A stretch of DNA of 64,000 bases from NCBI GenBank assembly GCA_950106755.1, contig OX467082.1, forward strand, positions 34,844,001-34,908,000. The letters run 5' to 3'. This stretch comes from Climacium dendroides. Lineage: Eukaryota; Streptophyta; Bryopsida; Hypnales; Climaciaceae. Positions 35,805 to 46,879 of the stretch are shown here, piece after piece. The position numbers were made by a program, and so were the translations under genes. The number at the start of each line of letters is the position of its first letter. The first letter of the stretch is position 1. Below the pieces are notes generated by a model. The model made no database searches. It was not told the origin of the DNA and worked only from the letters and a program-made list of their open reading frames with translations.

Positions 35805-36578
35805 AACTTGCAGTTTTGTTTGTGTCCGGATGGGGCTCACAATCCAGTCAGGGCTCTGCTGCTTGCAAAGGGTTCACCTGAAAAATTGGGTACTTGCTGG
35901 AGGTGGCCAAATGGATTGCAGATCCTTGGAACTCACTCTCGAACGCTGGGCTGGTCACCTTGGAAACAGAGTTTTTCTTTTTGGTTTTTGGAGAAGTGTT
36001 GAAGTGGCAACGTATGAGGAAATGATGTAGCCAAATATTTTAGTACTCATCTATATTTTGGATAAAACTATCTTTTCATCCACATATTTGAGTGAGTTTC
36101 ATTTAAAATTGACAATTTTATTGAATTAAAAAAAAAATTGGAGCGATTGGGCATTATCATCCAATTTTTCTTCAAGTTTTTCCTATGGGCTTGGTGCTCT
36201 CCAATTATTTTTGAGGCTTTGGGGCATTTAAATGCCCCCCAAAAAACTGCTTGGAAATATCATCCTTTGGGGGAATGTGTGAATCATTTGCTTGACCTTT
36301 AAAAGGACGTTTTCGTTCCTCACGGGGTAATTCAAGGGATTTTCTAGATTTTCAATCAAGTGAGAAAACTAGAATCGTCAAGAGCCAATCTAATCTAAGG
36401 TCAAGATCAAGTGCAATCTCCTTTGGCAATTAGAACTTCACAAAAGGAGAACCACATTTGATGCTTGCGAAGAGGAGGAGGAAGTTACTTGACAATTTTT
36501 GAAAAGAGACATTCACAACATTTCTTGCAATTCTTGGTATTCATTTGTACAAAAAATCCAAGGGGTATGAAATGTCCT
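35805..36578. other. Intergenic DNA, no gene recognised
   Basis: Bases 35810-36010 are more balanced in composition and have overlapping open frames (35778-36002 and 35830-36030) without recognisable products. The rest is AT-rich. Confidence 0.4.
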
Positions 36579-37150
36579 TTAACCCCCAAATGCATGATGC
36601 CTTTTTTGAGCTTGTAGGAATCTGCTCTAAATTGAACAAAGAGACAACATTTTGATAAGTTGTATCATTTAAAAAAAATTGTAAGTGTACAAATTCAAAC
36701 TAGACATGTTAGAGATCATGTAGGAAAAGAAAACACAAAATATCACTTACGAATTGAAAGATTATAGTGTTTGATCATGAAGGTGTTAAAATTGTGAAAG
36801 CAATTTGAAGTCTTTCAATCCTCTTTTCACATGTCAAATCTAAAAAGTTGGTCACCAAAAAAATATGAGGATGAAGGGCCAAACATGGCTTCTCAAAATC
36901 TACTCTACAATTTTTTTTAAATGAATTTCTAATGTGATTTTTTCTCCAAGATGTATTGTATTTCAGGCTCATTTCCAAGAACTCTCAACATTATGGAAAG
37001 TCGAGTTGCAATGGACATCCTTGCACAAAATCTTGAATAGAAAAATTATACTAAATCATTTTCAAAATCAAATTTTTGATGATAAAAATAGACTTCAAAC
37101 TATTTTTCCAAAATACAAATACTAAAAATAGCAACTTGATTATGTTTTAT
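36579..37150 (+). mobile_element. TTAA element, family C, copy C2, interrupted
   Basis: It begins TTAACCCCCAAATGCATGAT and matches C1 (ttttttgagcttgtaggaat, tctgctctaaattgaacaaa, gttgtatcatttaaaa) up to the phrase ttgattatgttttatttaa. C1 has the same phrase with an unoccupied TTAA (23770-23773). In C2 the sequence switches at this TTAA to the left end of B2. The rest of C2 was not found. Confidence 0.72.
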
Positions 37151-37690
37151 TTAACCCCTAAAGAACCAAATGGCATTTTTTTGGCAACATAGCAATTTTG
37201 GGCAGCTCACTACGAATGAAGTTTTTATTTTATTTTTCTTTCAAATTTTCACACAACATGTGCCCAAGGAGTTGCTTTAAGGCCCAACAATTTTCATAAC
37301 TTTTGACTACATGGTCTAAAAGTTATTGTATGATATGTCATTTTCTGCGTTTGGTGGGCAACCCAAGTAGCAAAAGAAACTTCTTTAAAAATCACTTTTT
37401 TAAGGAAAAAAGCTTTGAAATTGGTTCTCTAGATTTATATATACTTGGAAAGCTTCAAATCATTCCATTACAATTAATGAGATGAAAGTTATGAGGAATT
37501 TTAGTTTGGGGTAGTTTGCGGGCAGTTATAGATTTTCTACTCTCAAATAAACTTTGAAGTCCTTTATCTTATTCAATTTTAAATATTTTTGAAAGAAAAA
37601 AAAATCCATCATTCATTTGTTTATTTATAAAAATAGGAAATAATTTTTTCAATTGCCAAAAAGTGTAAATTTCAATCACATCTTGATTAG
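37151..37690 (+). mobile_element. TTAA element, family B, copy B2, left part
   Basis: TTAACCCCTAAAGAACCAAA opens the copy, followed by the family signature attttgggcagctcactacg and the interior. The internal site gctTTAAggccc (37277-37280) is unoccupied. Similarity fades near 37,690 and no right terminus was recognised. Inserted at the TTAA of C2. Confidence 0.68.
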
Positions 37691-38454
37691 GAATATAAAT
37701 GTTGTTGTCAAATAGAGACCGAAGTGTTATTTGAGGAATTAAATTGTAGTTTTAAATGGACTTCAAATACTTCAAAATGCTCAAAGAGAAATCACCATCT
37801 AGATCAACAAGGCTTCAATTATTTTAACTATCTTGAAAATATTATTATTTCAAGCTTGCTTTAAGATCATAGATATTTTTCTATTTGAAAATGTCAAGTA
37901 TATTAGAGATTTTCTTTAATTTCAACTCTAATTTTCATGTTCGGCTTTGTGTTTGGCCTTCTATAAATAAAGCACATTAAAATGATCAATAATATGCATC
38001 CCTGTGTTCTAGAATATTTGAAATACTACAAATTCTATTTTTTTAATCAATTCAAACATTGATGGTGTAGGATAAAAGAAATATAGGTTTGAATTTGACC
38101 ATGAGTTCATGCAAGTTTGAAAATTGTATGAAAAATGAAATATAACCCATTAGATTAATTGCAACCTTTTGAGTTCAAATAAAAATCCAATTTCAAAGTT
38201 TTCCTTAGGTTGAAATCAAATCTTTATTAAAATTGATAAAATTTCAATTTCTTTTATTGAAGATATTTCAATTCATTTTTCATACAACTTTCAAATGCAG
38301 GTAGATATTCAATCATTTAAAAATTTAATAACAATGCACTATTATCTATTGATTAATAAATACACTTGCTTATAAGAGATTTAAAAAGCTTAAATATTAG
38401 TTTTGGAATCAAACTTTGTATATATAATTGTCATTATTGTCATTATAGAGGTTA
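37691..38454. other. AT-rich intergenic DNA, no gene seen
   Basis: No open frame or element end was recognised. Confidence 0.4.
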
Positions 38455-39079
38455 TACTTGTCATTATAACCTATAGTTTTCATTGAAAATGCTCCAAAAC
38501 TACCATTTCTAGTACAAGAACTAAATTTTAGAAAAAAATCATTTTTAGACATATGTAACCTTAGGATCTTGTAGTACACTAATTTAAGAAGATGTGAAAG
38601 AAATTTAGAAATTTCCATGGTGTAAATTACAAAATATTAGCGTTTGAAGTGACAAAAATTCTTTTCTTGGCCTTGCAAAAAATTGAGCAACTACACTTCA
38701 CAAGGTCACATTTGTATGAAATAATGTTCAAAATAGTGGTGCTTCTTTGGGTTCATTCTTCAAGGTAAGTTGGCTACGTCTTGAAAAATTTGAGATCATT
38801 TAGAATTGTACAACATATAGGAAACAAATAGTAAGTAGAAAGTAGAGAATGATTCAAATACTAAATTGTTAACAATTTTGTTATGGAATTGAAAAATGCC
38901 AATCCCAACTTGGGGAATATCAAAAGCTATGAAAATTGTTGTGCCTCTCATTGTGCCTTAAAGCTACTCCTCAAGCACATGTAAATTGTGTAAAATTTTC
39001 AAAAGATAAAAATAAAAATTCCATTCGTAGTGAGTTGCCAAAATCACCAAAAAATGGTGTTTGGACCTTTAGGGGTTAA
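38455..39079 (-). mobile_element. TTAA element, family B, copy B3
   Basis: The right end CTTTAGGGG-TTAA (39076-39079) is intact. The left end is degenerate, near atagttttcattgaaaatgc and ccaaaactaccatttctagt. The internal site tgccTTAAagcta (38958-38961) is unoccupied. Shorter than B7 (625 against 936 bp), so internal deletions are likely. Non-coding. Confidence 0.62.
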
Positions 39080-39835
39080 TTCTTGCTCCTAGGCATTGAT
39101 TGAAATAAAAATTATATTCCTTCAAAGCTAATGGATCTTTTTTTCTTACAAGAGAGTCTAAAAAAATTCATCAAAAATTGAGATCATAAGAACGTATTCA
39201 AAATCTGAAGAGTTCCTCGAGGAGATTCTTGGTCTTAATCATTGATGACACAAGCCACATATTTTAAATTGCTCATATCATTATTAGGGCCAATGGATTC
39301 AACAATCCAATTTGATCTATTCAATTTTTTTAGTGTATTTGTGTAAGTCTCATATCATTGCACAATACAAATTTACATATTTTTCCTTTGCAAATATTCA
39401 ATAGTTCAAAGAATAAAATATGTTTCATCCAAATACTCAATCTTCTAGTTGAGAAATGGCCTTCAATAATGAATTTTACAAAATAAGAACATAAAAGTCT
39501 TAAAAACATCATTTCTAGAATTTCGCATCTTTTTAAAACCTTAGCAAAAGAATTCACGTGAAATCATCAATGCAATTTACCATCACTTTGGATGGAATTT
39601 TGAATTTTTGATTTCATATTTTATTTGCAAATATTTTTTTAGTGCAAAGGTATGAACATGAAAATTTTACCACAATAACTAGACTTTAAGGGGAACAAAA
39701 TCCAACAAATTTTATTGAAAATGAATGGCCTTGATCATTAAAAATACATTTTCACAACTTTGTTTATAGGTTGTTTTCAAATTTTCCTAAAAGACAAACT
39801 TAACTTTAGAAAGTTAGAAGACACTTTTCCTTGAA
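39080..39835. other. AT-rich intergenic DNA, no gene seen
   Basis: Bases 39080-39230 resemble the family A right-hand interior (cattgattgaaataaaaatt, tatattcc, aaagctaatgg), so this may be a piece of an old family A copy fused to B3. Otherwise nothing was recognised. Confidence 0.4.
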
Positions 39836-41330
39836 CCCCTTGGTGCTCAATCCTTCACTAGGTGGATGATGAATGTTATGAAAAGTGCACTCCATCCAAT
39901 TAATATTTACTATCTCTGTTCATGGGAAAAGCTATGCAATGATGCATATGGGTTCAAAAGTTCAAAAATTATTTACGCAAATGAAAGTGAAACATGTATT
40001 AAAAGTAATATTCTAGTGGCATGTTGGGGCCCATCATGCTTAAAAATCTTCAAGAAAAATCTAATAATGTATTAATGAAGAAAAAAATTTGTTACATGAA
40101 CAAATAATAATATAGATATATTGGAGAAATTTTATCTAAAAGTCCAAAATGGCATTTTTACTCTTTTTAGTTTTAGCACTTAGGCATCTTTCCTAAAAAC
40201 CTTGCATGTCCAATTTGGCATCATATTTTTTTGAACTAAGTTGAGTAGTTCATTTGTAGATTTGGGGGAGGTTGTTAATTTGGTTCACTTTTGATTAACA
40301 TGTACAATGCTCTTCATGAATTATGGTGGCACAAATATTGTCACATGAATATGGCCTCATCTAAATTATTTTTCTTATAATATGATCAATTGAATGGTTC
40401 CTTTTCAGACTTGAAAAATATGAAATCCCTTGTCCTTGAGGGTTTAATAAATTTATATGAAGTATAAAAGATCACAAATATAATGTGAGGCTTTGACCTA
40501 TTTAATTTTGTGGTTCTTTAACCTTATAACATAGTTGCTACCATAAGTGTCCAATGGATGGTAGAAACTCCTATTTAAGATAGAAGTGTAGATGTTTATT
40601 CTTATAATTTTCTATAAAATGAGGAGCTCTTGTACAATAGTTTGACCTCCAATGAGAGCTCTTGGTCATTATTAAAAGCAAATGATTCTCACGGTACCAA
40701 AAGGACGATTTTCACGGTGACCAACCCAATGTTCTAGGGTTAAGTTAGACAAGTGCATTTCTATTTGTTGCTTCATTGTGTCATCCTACTTTGGGCCTCA
40801 ATATCATCTAAAATATATTCATTCAAATCTGAAGAGATTCTTAAAAAATCACTATAATAATTACATGATTTAATTAGGATAGTAGCAAAAGGGTTATAAT
40901 AGAAATAAGGTGAAGGCACCCATAACCAATCAAATAAGCAATTCTAGACATGATTTGGAGTAGTGCAAGGCAAAGTAAATATTTTCATAGTTGCATTGAT
41001 AGAAATGACAAAGATTGCAAAAAAATTGGTAATTTTTATTGCTTAAACTGAAATTACTATGAATTTTGGGAGGTAAAAAGTGCTTCGGACCCATGGCCAA
41101 TGTTTAGACTGTTTTAATTCCAGTCATTCAAGAACTACTTTCCTGTTTATTGCTTCTTACTTTCTTGCCACTACTTTGGAACATGTATCATGAACTTAAT
41201 AGTCCAAACCTTGAAAAGAAGGAAAAAGCACATTCCAAACTTCATTTGGAAATTTTTTCCAACCTTGGTTGAAAATACTGCACCCTATTGATTGATGATG
41301 GGGCGTTGGTTAAAAATGGGTGCCTTCACC
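39836..41330. repeat. Mosaic of older dispersed repeats
   Basis: Bases 39836-39925 match 56065-56150 (ggatgatgaatgttatgaaa against ggatgaatgttgtgaaaatt, then ccaattaatatt). Bases about 40580-40745 match 27525-27700 in reverse. Bases 40948-41330 match 29865-30275 directly. This order suggests one older element whose fragments recur, perhaps an LTR or large DNA element, but no protein-coding remnant remains. Confidence 0.55.
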
Positions 41331-42034
41331 TTAGCGTCATTTTAGCTTCCTTTTAGCTTGGAGACAACGCATGGCATCTTGAACCTCTATAAGTGCCATT
41401 GGATATGTAGGAGAGTGTGGTTATGGGTTGTTTAAATGAAGTTCATGACTCCGTTCTATGAATGGTTTTATAATTTTAGGGCAAACCACTTCAGAAGTTC
41501 ACAGAAATTACAATTTTAACCAAAAAATTATAATTCCACTTGGGTTTGATTCGTGAAACAAGCGCACACCTTTGAGAAAAATATGAGCCCCTCTTGGAGT
41601 GGGCCCCAAAACATTCAGATTGCGTAATAGGCCTGTCTGCATAAGTGAGAGGCCAGAGGAATGGCACTGATGGCAGTGGGTACCTTGGTTAGTCAAATGA
41701 CTCGTACTTATCAATCAATTCAGTGATTGGTTTTTAAGAGCTTTGGACTATGTGCAAATGGCCTTTGGTCCCCTCATTGCCCCAACTTGATGGGTGGAAG
41801 ATGAATGAGGATATGATCTTTCTAAAAAAGTTAAAATTTTTAATTTATTTTTAATGGGAATTTAATATTCTTTTTTTGAATTTTCAAAGTCTGAATTTTG
41901 ACATACCAATCATCTACAAATTTTTTCCAAAATAAGTCATTGCTCCTACTTCTAGTTTCAAAGTTATACCTTTTGCAAACATATACTATGAAAGAAAATG
42001 CACTCATTGACTTGGATGGAACAAGTGTAAGGCC
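41331..42034. other. Intergenic DNA, no gene seen
   Basis: No recognisable product or terminus. Confidence 0.4.
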
Positions 42035-42927
42035 TTAACCCCTAAAGGACCATTGTCCCTTCGAGGGACAAATTGGATTTCAGGCAGATATCTACGGACT
42101 GAAATTTTGTCATGATTTTTTGAGACTTTTTTGAAGATAAAAAACTAATGAGCTTCATGGGAATATAATTTTTTTTCAATTGATGCCCAGGAACAAAAGT
42201 TATGCCCAAATAAGCTCAAAATAGGTGAGAGGGGGCAACAAAAAAATTTTGAAATTTTTTTATTCATAGATTATAGTTTTGTCTATATATAGGAAGCTTT
42301 GATTCATTCAATTTGGAGTTTTTATAAGTTATGGACAATCTTGTTTTTCAGGCAGTTAGAGCATCTTCCTAAAAAAATAACTTGTAAAATTCATTTTTGA
42401 ATGCAATTTTTACAATTTTTTTGAAATTCTTTTTACATGATTTTGTTTGCTTTCTAGAACAATCTTACCATTGGAATTAGTGAATTTTAGTTTCATCTTA
42501 AAGATATTAATAATTTAGATTTTCCTTCTTTCTCATACCTACTTCTACTTAATAATTTTTTTAAGCATGAAAATTAATTTTCTTTTTGAATTTTTCTCCC
42601 CTAGACTCTCAACTCAATTTTCCACAATAAAGATTTCAAGATCAAAATTTTGTAGTGCAAAAAATTAAGTTAAAAAAGTTCAAAGTCAAATAATCCAGTC
42701 TTGCAAGGTGCCAAAAAATATTTTTTCACTTTAAACGCAAATATCTAATTTATGTGGTCAAAATTTGTGAATTTTTTTTCCACATATTCTCATACTAGTA
42801 AGGTATAAGATCCTATGGTTGGGTGTGCAAAAATAATAATTTTTAAATTTTTTTACTTTTTGCTACAGAAATGGCAATTTTGAGTGTTTTTTTGATAGAA
42901 ATAAGGCCTTGGTCCTTTAGGGATTAA
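42035..42927 (-). mobile_element. TTAA element, family A, copy A4 (full length, inverted)
   Basis: An 893-bp copy in reverse orientation, with TTAA at 42035-42038 and 42924-42927 and ends CCCCTAAAGGACC and GGTCCTTTAGGGA. The end hairpin TTGTCCCT-TCG-AGGGACAA lies at 42053-42071. The signature ttttgagtgtttttttgata lies near the right end. Non-coding. Confidence 0.8.
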
Positions 42928-43501
42928 ATTACTTTGTGAAGTGTGTGCTTGAGGGTTGCTATTATATGAGCCTAGGAGCGTGAGCTCATGAGCTTAAAAG
43001 ACTATATACCTATGTTATAGGTGTTTATATCCTATACTAAGATAAGATTTGTTGAAAAATAATTAAATATATAATTAAATATGGCATCTAATGAAAATTT
43101 CAAAAACTATAATGTGATATAATTGAATATTGTAGAAAATATTAATGAAGATAATCTCAATCTTCAAAAAAACCACAAAGTCAAAGTTGTGAGTATGGAT
43201 AAAGTTGCAAGTTTTGATAAAGTCTTGAGTACTATTAAATGTCATAGAATATTCTAAATTGTGCTGAAGGATACGAAATATTTTTTAGCATATAAAATGA
43301 ACTTTAAAAATTTTTAGATCAAGTTAATGAATAAAAAGTTCAACCAATAAAAAAATGAATTTGTATAGGGACTAATGAATCTAATCCCAAAGTGTAGAAT
43401 TGTAAGCTTTTTCAATGAATGTAAAATTTTTAAATGTACATGTGCTCAAGGCTCACATGCTTGCAATTCATACTCACACACTAGCATTGTTGGTGTGTGC
43501 T
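42928..43501. other. AT-rich spacer between A4 and A5
   Basis: No gene was seen. A4 and A5 face each other across it as an inverted pair. Confidence 0.45.
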
Positions 43502-44435
43502 TTAACCCCTAAAGAACCAAGGCCTTATTTCTGCCAAAAAACACTCAAAACTGCCATTTCTGTAGCAAAGAGTAAATAAAATTGAAAATTATTTTTTCTG
43601 CACATCTGACCGTAGGATATTATACCAAACTAGTATGAAAATTTGTGAAAAAAATTTCACAAATTTTGACCACATAGATTAAAAGATATTTGCATTTAAA
43701 GTGAAAAAAACAATTTTTTCAGCACCTTGGGGGACTGGATTATTTGACTTTGAACTTTTTAACTTAACTTTTTTGCACTACAAAGTTTTGAGCTTTAAAT
43801 CCTTATTTTGTGAAATTGAGTTGAGAGTCTAGGGGAAAAAAATTTCAAAAAACCCCTTAATTTTCATGCTTAAAAAAATTATTAAGTAGAAGTAGGTATA
43901 AGAAAGAAGGAAAATCTAAATTATTAATATCTTTAAGATGGAATTAAAATGCACTAATCCCAATGGTTAGATTGTTCTAGCAAACAAACAAAATCATGTA
44001 AAATTTTTTCTTCAGAAAAATTATAAAAATGGCATTCAAAAATGAATTCTATAAGTTATTTTTTAGGAAGATGCTCTAACTACCCCCAAAACAAGATCAT
44101 CTATAACTTTCTCATAATAAGTCCAAATGGAATGAATAAAAGCTTCCCATGTAGACAAAAATATAATATACAAGAAGAAAAAATTCAAAAAAAAATTCAA
44201 AATTTTGCAATTTTTTTTTGCTGCCCGGACTGCCCCCCGTCCCCTATTTTGAGCTTATTTGGTCATAACTTTTGTTTCCGGGCACCAAATGTGAAAAAAA
44301 TTATATTTTCACAAATCTCATTAGTTTTTCTATCTTCAAAAAAGTTTCAAAAAATCATGACAAAATTTCAGCCCATCGGTACCTGCCCAAAATCCAATTT
44401 GTCCCCCGAAGGGACAATGATCCTTTAGGGGTTAA
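43502..44435 (+). mobile_element. TTAA element, family A, copy A5 (full length)
   Basis: A 934-bp copy with TTAA at 43502-43505 and 44432-44435. It starts CCCCTAAAGAACCAAGGCC, with the signature caaaaaacactcaaaactgc, and ends GATCCTTTAGGGG. The end hairpin TTGTCCC-CCGAA-GGGACAA lies at 44399-44417. It is the best reference copy of the family. The open frame at 44042-44428 lies inside it, is not shared as an open frame by other copies and is probably chance. Confidence 0.82.
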
Positions 44436-44689
44436 AGAGAGTTATCAATAAATAGACAATACCTATCAAATATAAGAAACAAAAATAATAAGAAGGCTTA
44501 GAATACCAACAATGTAGGGTTGGGATTTTAAGAAAGTTTTTTATGTGTGTGTGTGAAAGTTGATTTTCATTTTTGTGTGTGTGAAAGTTGCATTGATGTT
44601 TGTAAATTCTCAAACAATGAGATAATAAATTGTGAAATTGGAGAAAGACATCCAAAATGCAAAGTCAAATATATAGATGATAGATTGCA
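44436..44689. other. Short AT-rich spacer with a (TG)n-like patch
   Basis: Bases 44542-44590 contain gtgtgtgtgtgaaagttg and a second tgtgtgtgtgaaagttg. No gene. Confidence 0.45.
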
Positions 44690-45602
44690 TTAACCCCTAA
44701 AGTCCCATTGGCCTTATGGGGGCCAAAATGCAACCTTGGATAGGTTCATACTCAATATTAATTGTAATTTTTTGTGAAGCTAAAAAACACATAAGCTCCA
44801 TGGGAATATAATTTTTATTTCAATTGGTACCTGAGAACAAAAGTTATAGCACAATTAGCCAAAAAAAGAGGTTAGTGGGCAGCATAAAAATATCACAAAA
44901 AGTCTAAATTAAATTAAATTTGTTTTTCTAAAATATTATATTTTTCTCTACATGTGAAGCTTTGATTCATTCTATTTGGACTAGCAATGAGAAAGTTATG
45001 GACAATCTTGTTTTTTGGGCAATTTAAGCATCTTCTTGAGAAAATAACTTATAGAATTCACATTTGAATGCAATTTTCACATTTTTCAAAAAAAATTGTT
45101 TGACAAGGTTAAGTATGCTTGCTAGAACAATTTCATCGTTGGGATTATTGTGTTTCACTTCCATCTTAGAGGTATTAACAATTTAGTTTTTTTTTCAATC
45201 TTAAACTTACTTCTGCTTAACAATTTTTTAAAGAATGAAAATCAAGTGTTTTTATTTAAGAAATTTTTTCCTAGACTTTGAACTCAATTCTTCAAGATAA
45301 TAAATTTTAAATTCAAAGTGTGTAGTACAAGAAAATTCCACAAATGGCAAGTAAAGTCATCTAAAATTGAAGGCCAAAATTCAAAAAAAATTATTTTTCC
45401 AACTTTGATGCTAATGTCTTCCAATCTATTTGGTCAAATGTTATGAAATTTTTACCACATGATTTTAGACAAGTCAAGTACAAGATCATATAGTTAGATT
45501 ATAAAAAAGTTATTTTTTCTGTTCTCTTGGGCAAATGCAATAAAAACGGCAGTTTTGAGTGTTTTTTTGCCATAAAAATGGCCTTGGGACTTTAGGGGTT
45601 AA
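44690..45602 (-). mobile_element. TTAA element, family A, copy A6 (full length, inverted)
   Basis: A 913-bp copy with TTAA at 44690-44693 and 45599-45602 and ends CCCCTAAAGTCCC and GGGACTTTAGGGG. The end hairpin is TTGGCC/GGCCAA (44708-44726), a changed but still paired version of the TTGTCCC hairpin. Non-coding. Confidence 0.8.
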
Positions 45603-45697
45603 TGAGTGCATAAAGTTGTTTAAGTTGAAGTTAACTTTGTTACAATAAAAAATTGATAAAAGAACATATTATCCTAAATAAAAATACAAAAAGCATA

Positions 45698-45824
45698 TTA
45701 ACCCATAAAGGACCAAACTGTTTTTTTTTGGCAATATAACAATTTGGAGTAGTTCACTACAACTGGATTTCTACTTTTTTTTTTTTTTTTTTTTCCTTTT
45801 CACAAAACATAAGGAGGTTTCTCT
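45698..45824 (+). mobile_element. TTAA element, family B, copy B4, left fragment
   Basis: TTAACCCATAAAGGACCAAA opens the copy, followed by the family B signature (aatttggagtagttcactac), a T24 run and ttttcacaaaacataagg. It stops exactly where family B has its internal gctTTAAggccc site; copy B5 begins at that TTAA. Confidence 0.7.
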
Positions 45825-46772
45825 TTAACCCCTAAAAGACTAGCCTTATGTTTTTTGCAACATAATTTTTGGGAGTAGGTACATGTGAGCAAAGATTTTT
45901 TTTTCTTTGAAATTTTCACGCAACATATAGATGAAGAGTAGCTTTAAGACCCAACAATTTTCATAAATTTTCACTACATGGTTAAAAGCTTATTGTATAA
46001 AATGTAATTTTTTTAGATAGAGCAGTTGGGCAAATTAGGAAAAATCACTTTTTGTAAAAATAAAAATTTGAATTTTTTTCTTTTTTTGTGTGTATATATA
46101 TATTTGTGTGTACGTGGAAAGGTTTAAATCATTCCATTTTGAATACTGAGAATAAAAGTTATGAGAGATTTAGTTTGCAAGTAGTTTTGATTTTTCTACT
46201 CTAAAATAAACTTTGAAGTCCTTTATTTCACTCAATTTTAAATGTTTAAAAAAATTTAGGATGTAGATTGTTTATTGCAACATTACAACCATTGAGATTG
46301 GCATTTTTCAATTCCATAACTAAATTCTTTAACTAAATTCTTAACAATTTAGTATGAATCATTTTCTACTTCTTTCTACTTACTATTTTTTTCCTATATA
46401 TTGTACAATTCCATATAATCTAAAAATTTTCTAAATTTTTTCAAGCATATAGCCAACTTGCCTTGAAGAATGAATTCAAAGAGTAACTACCATTTCGACA
46501 TTTTTTCATACAAATGTGGCCTTGTGAAGTACGACTACCTTGTTCTACAAGGCCCTTCAAAGGATTTCTATCAATTTAAATGCTAATATCTTGCAATCTA
46601 CGTGGTGGAAATTTCTGAAGTTTTTTCCACATCTTCTCAAACTAGGGTACTAAAATCTTATGGTTATATGTGTCCAAAAATGTTAATTTTTCTAAAATTT
46701 GGTACTTGTACTAGAAATGGCAGTTTGGGAATGTTTTTGGTGAAAATATAGTAAAGGAACCTCGAGAGTTAA
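45825..46772 (+). mobile_element. TTAA element, family B, copy B5 (full length)
   Basis: A 948-bp copy with TTAA at 45825-45828 and 46769-46772. The left end CCCCTAAAAGACTAG is clear; the right end (taaaggaacctcgagag) is diverged. The internal TTAA at 45944-45947 is unoccupied. It is inserted at the internal TTAA of B4. Non-coding. Confidence 0.72.
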
Positions 46773-46879
46773 AAATTAAGAGGTTGTCTCCCCCAAAAAA
46801 TTTCAAGTTGCTATTTATTTAACCCATTTTTCCAAAGTGTTAAAAGGAGCCAGTGCCCACATCTAGCAACAATTTGCTA

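Noticed and set aside
44042..44428. 128-codon open frame
   Set aside because: It lies wholly inside non-coding element A5 and other family A copies do not keep it open.
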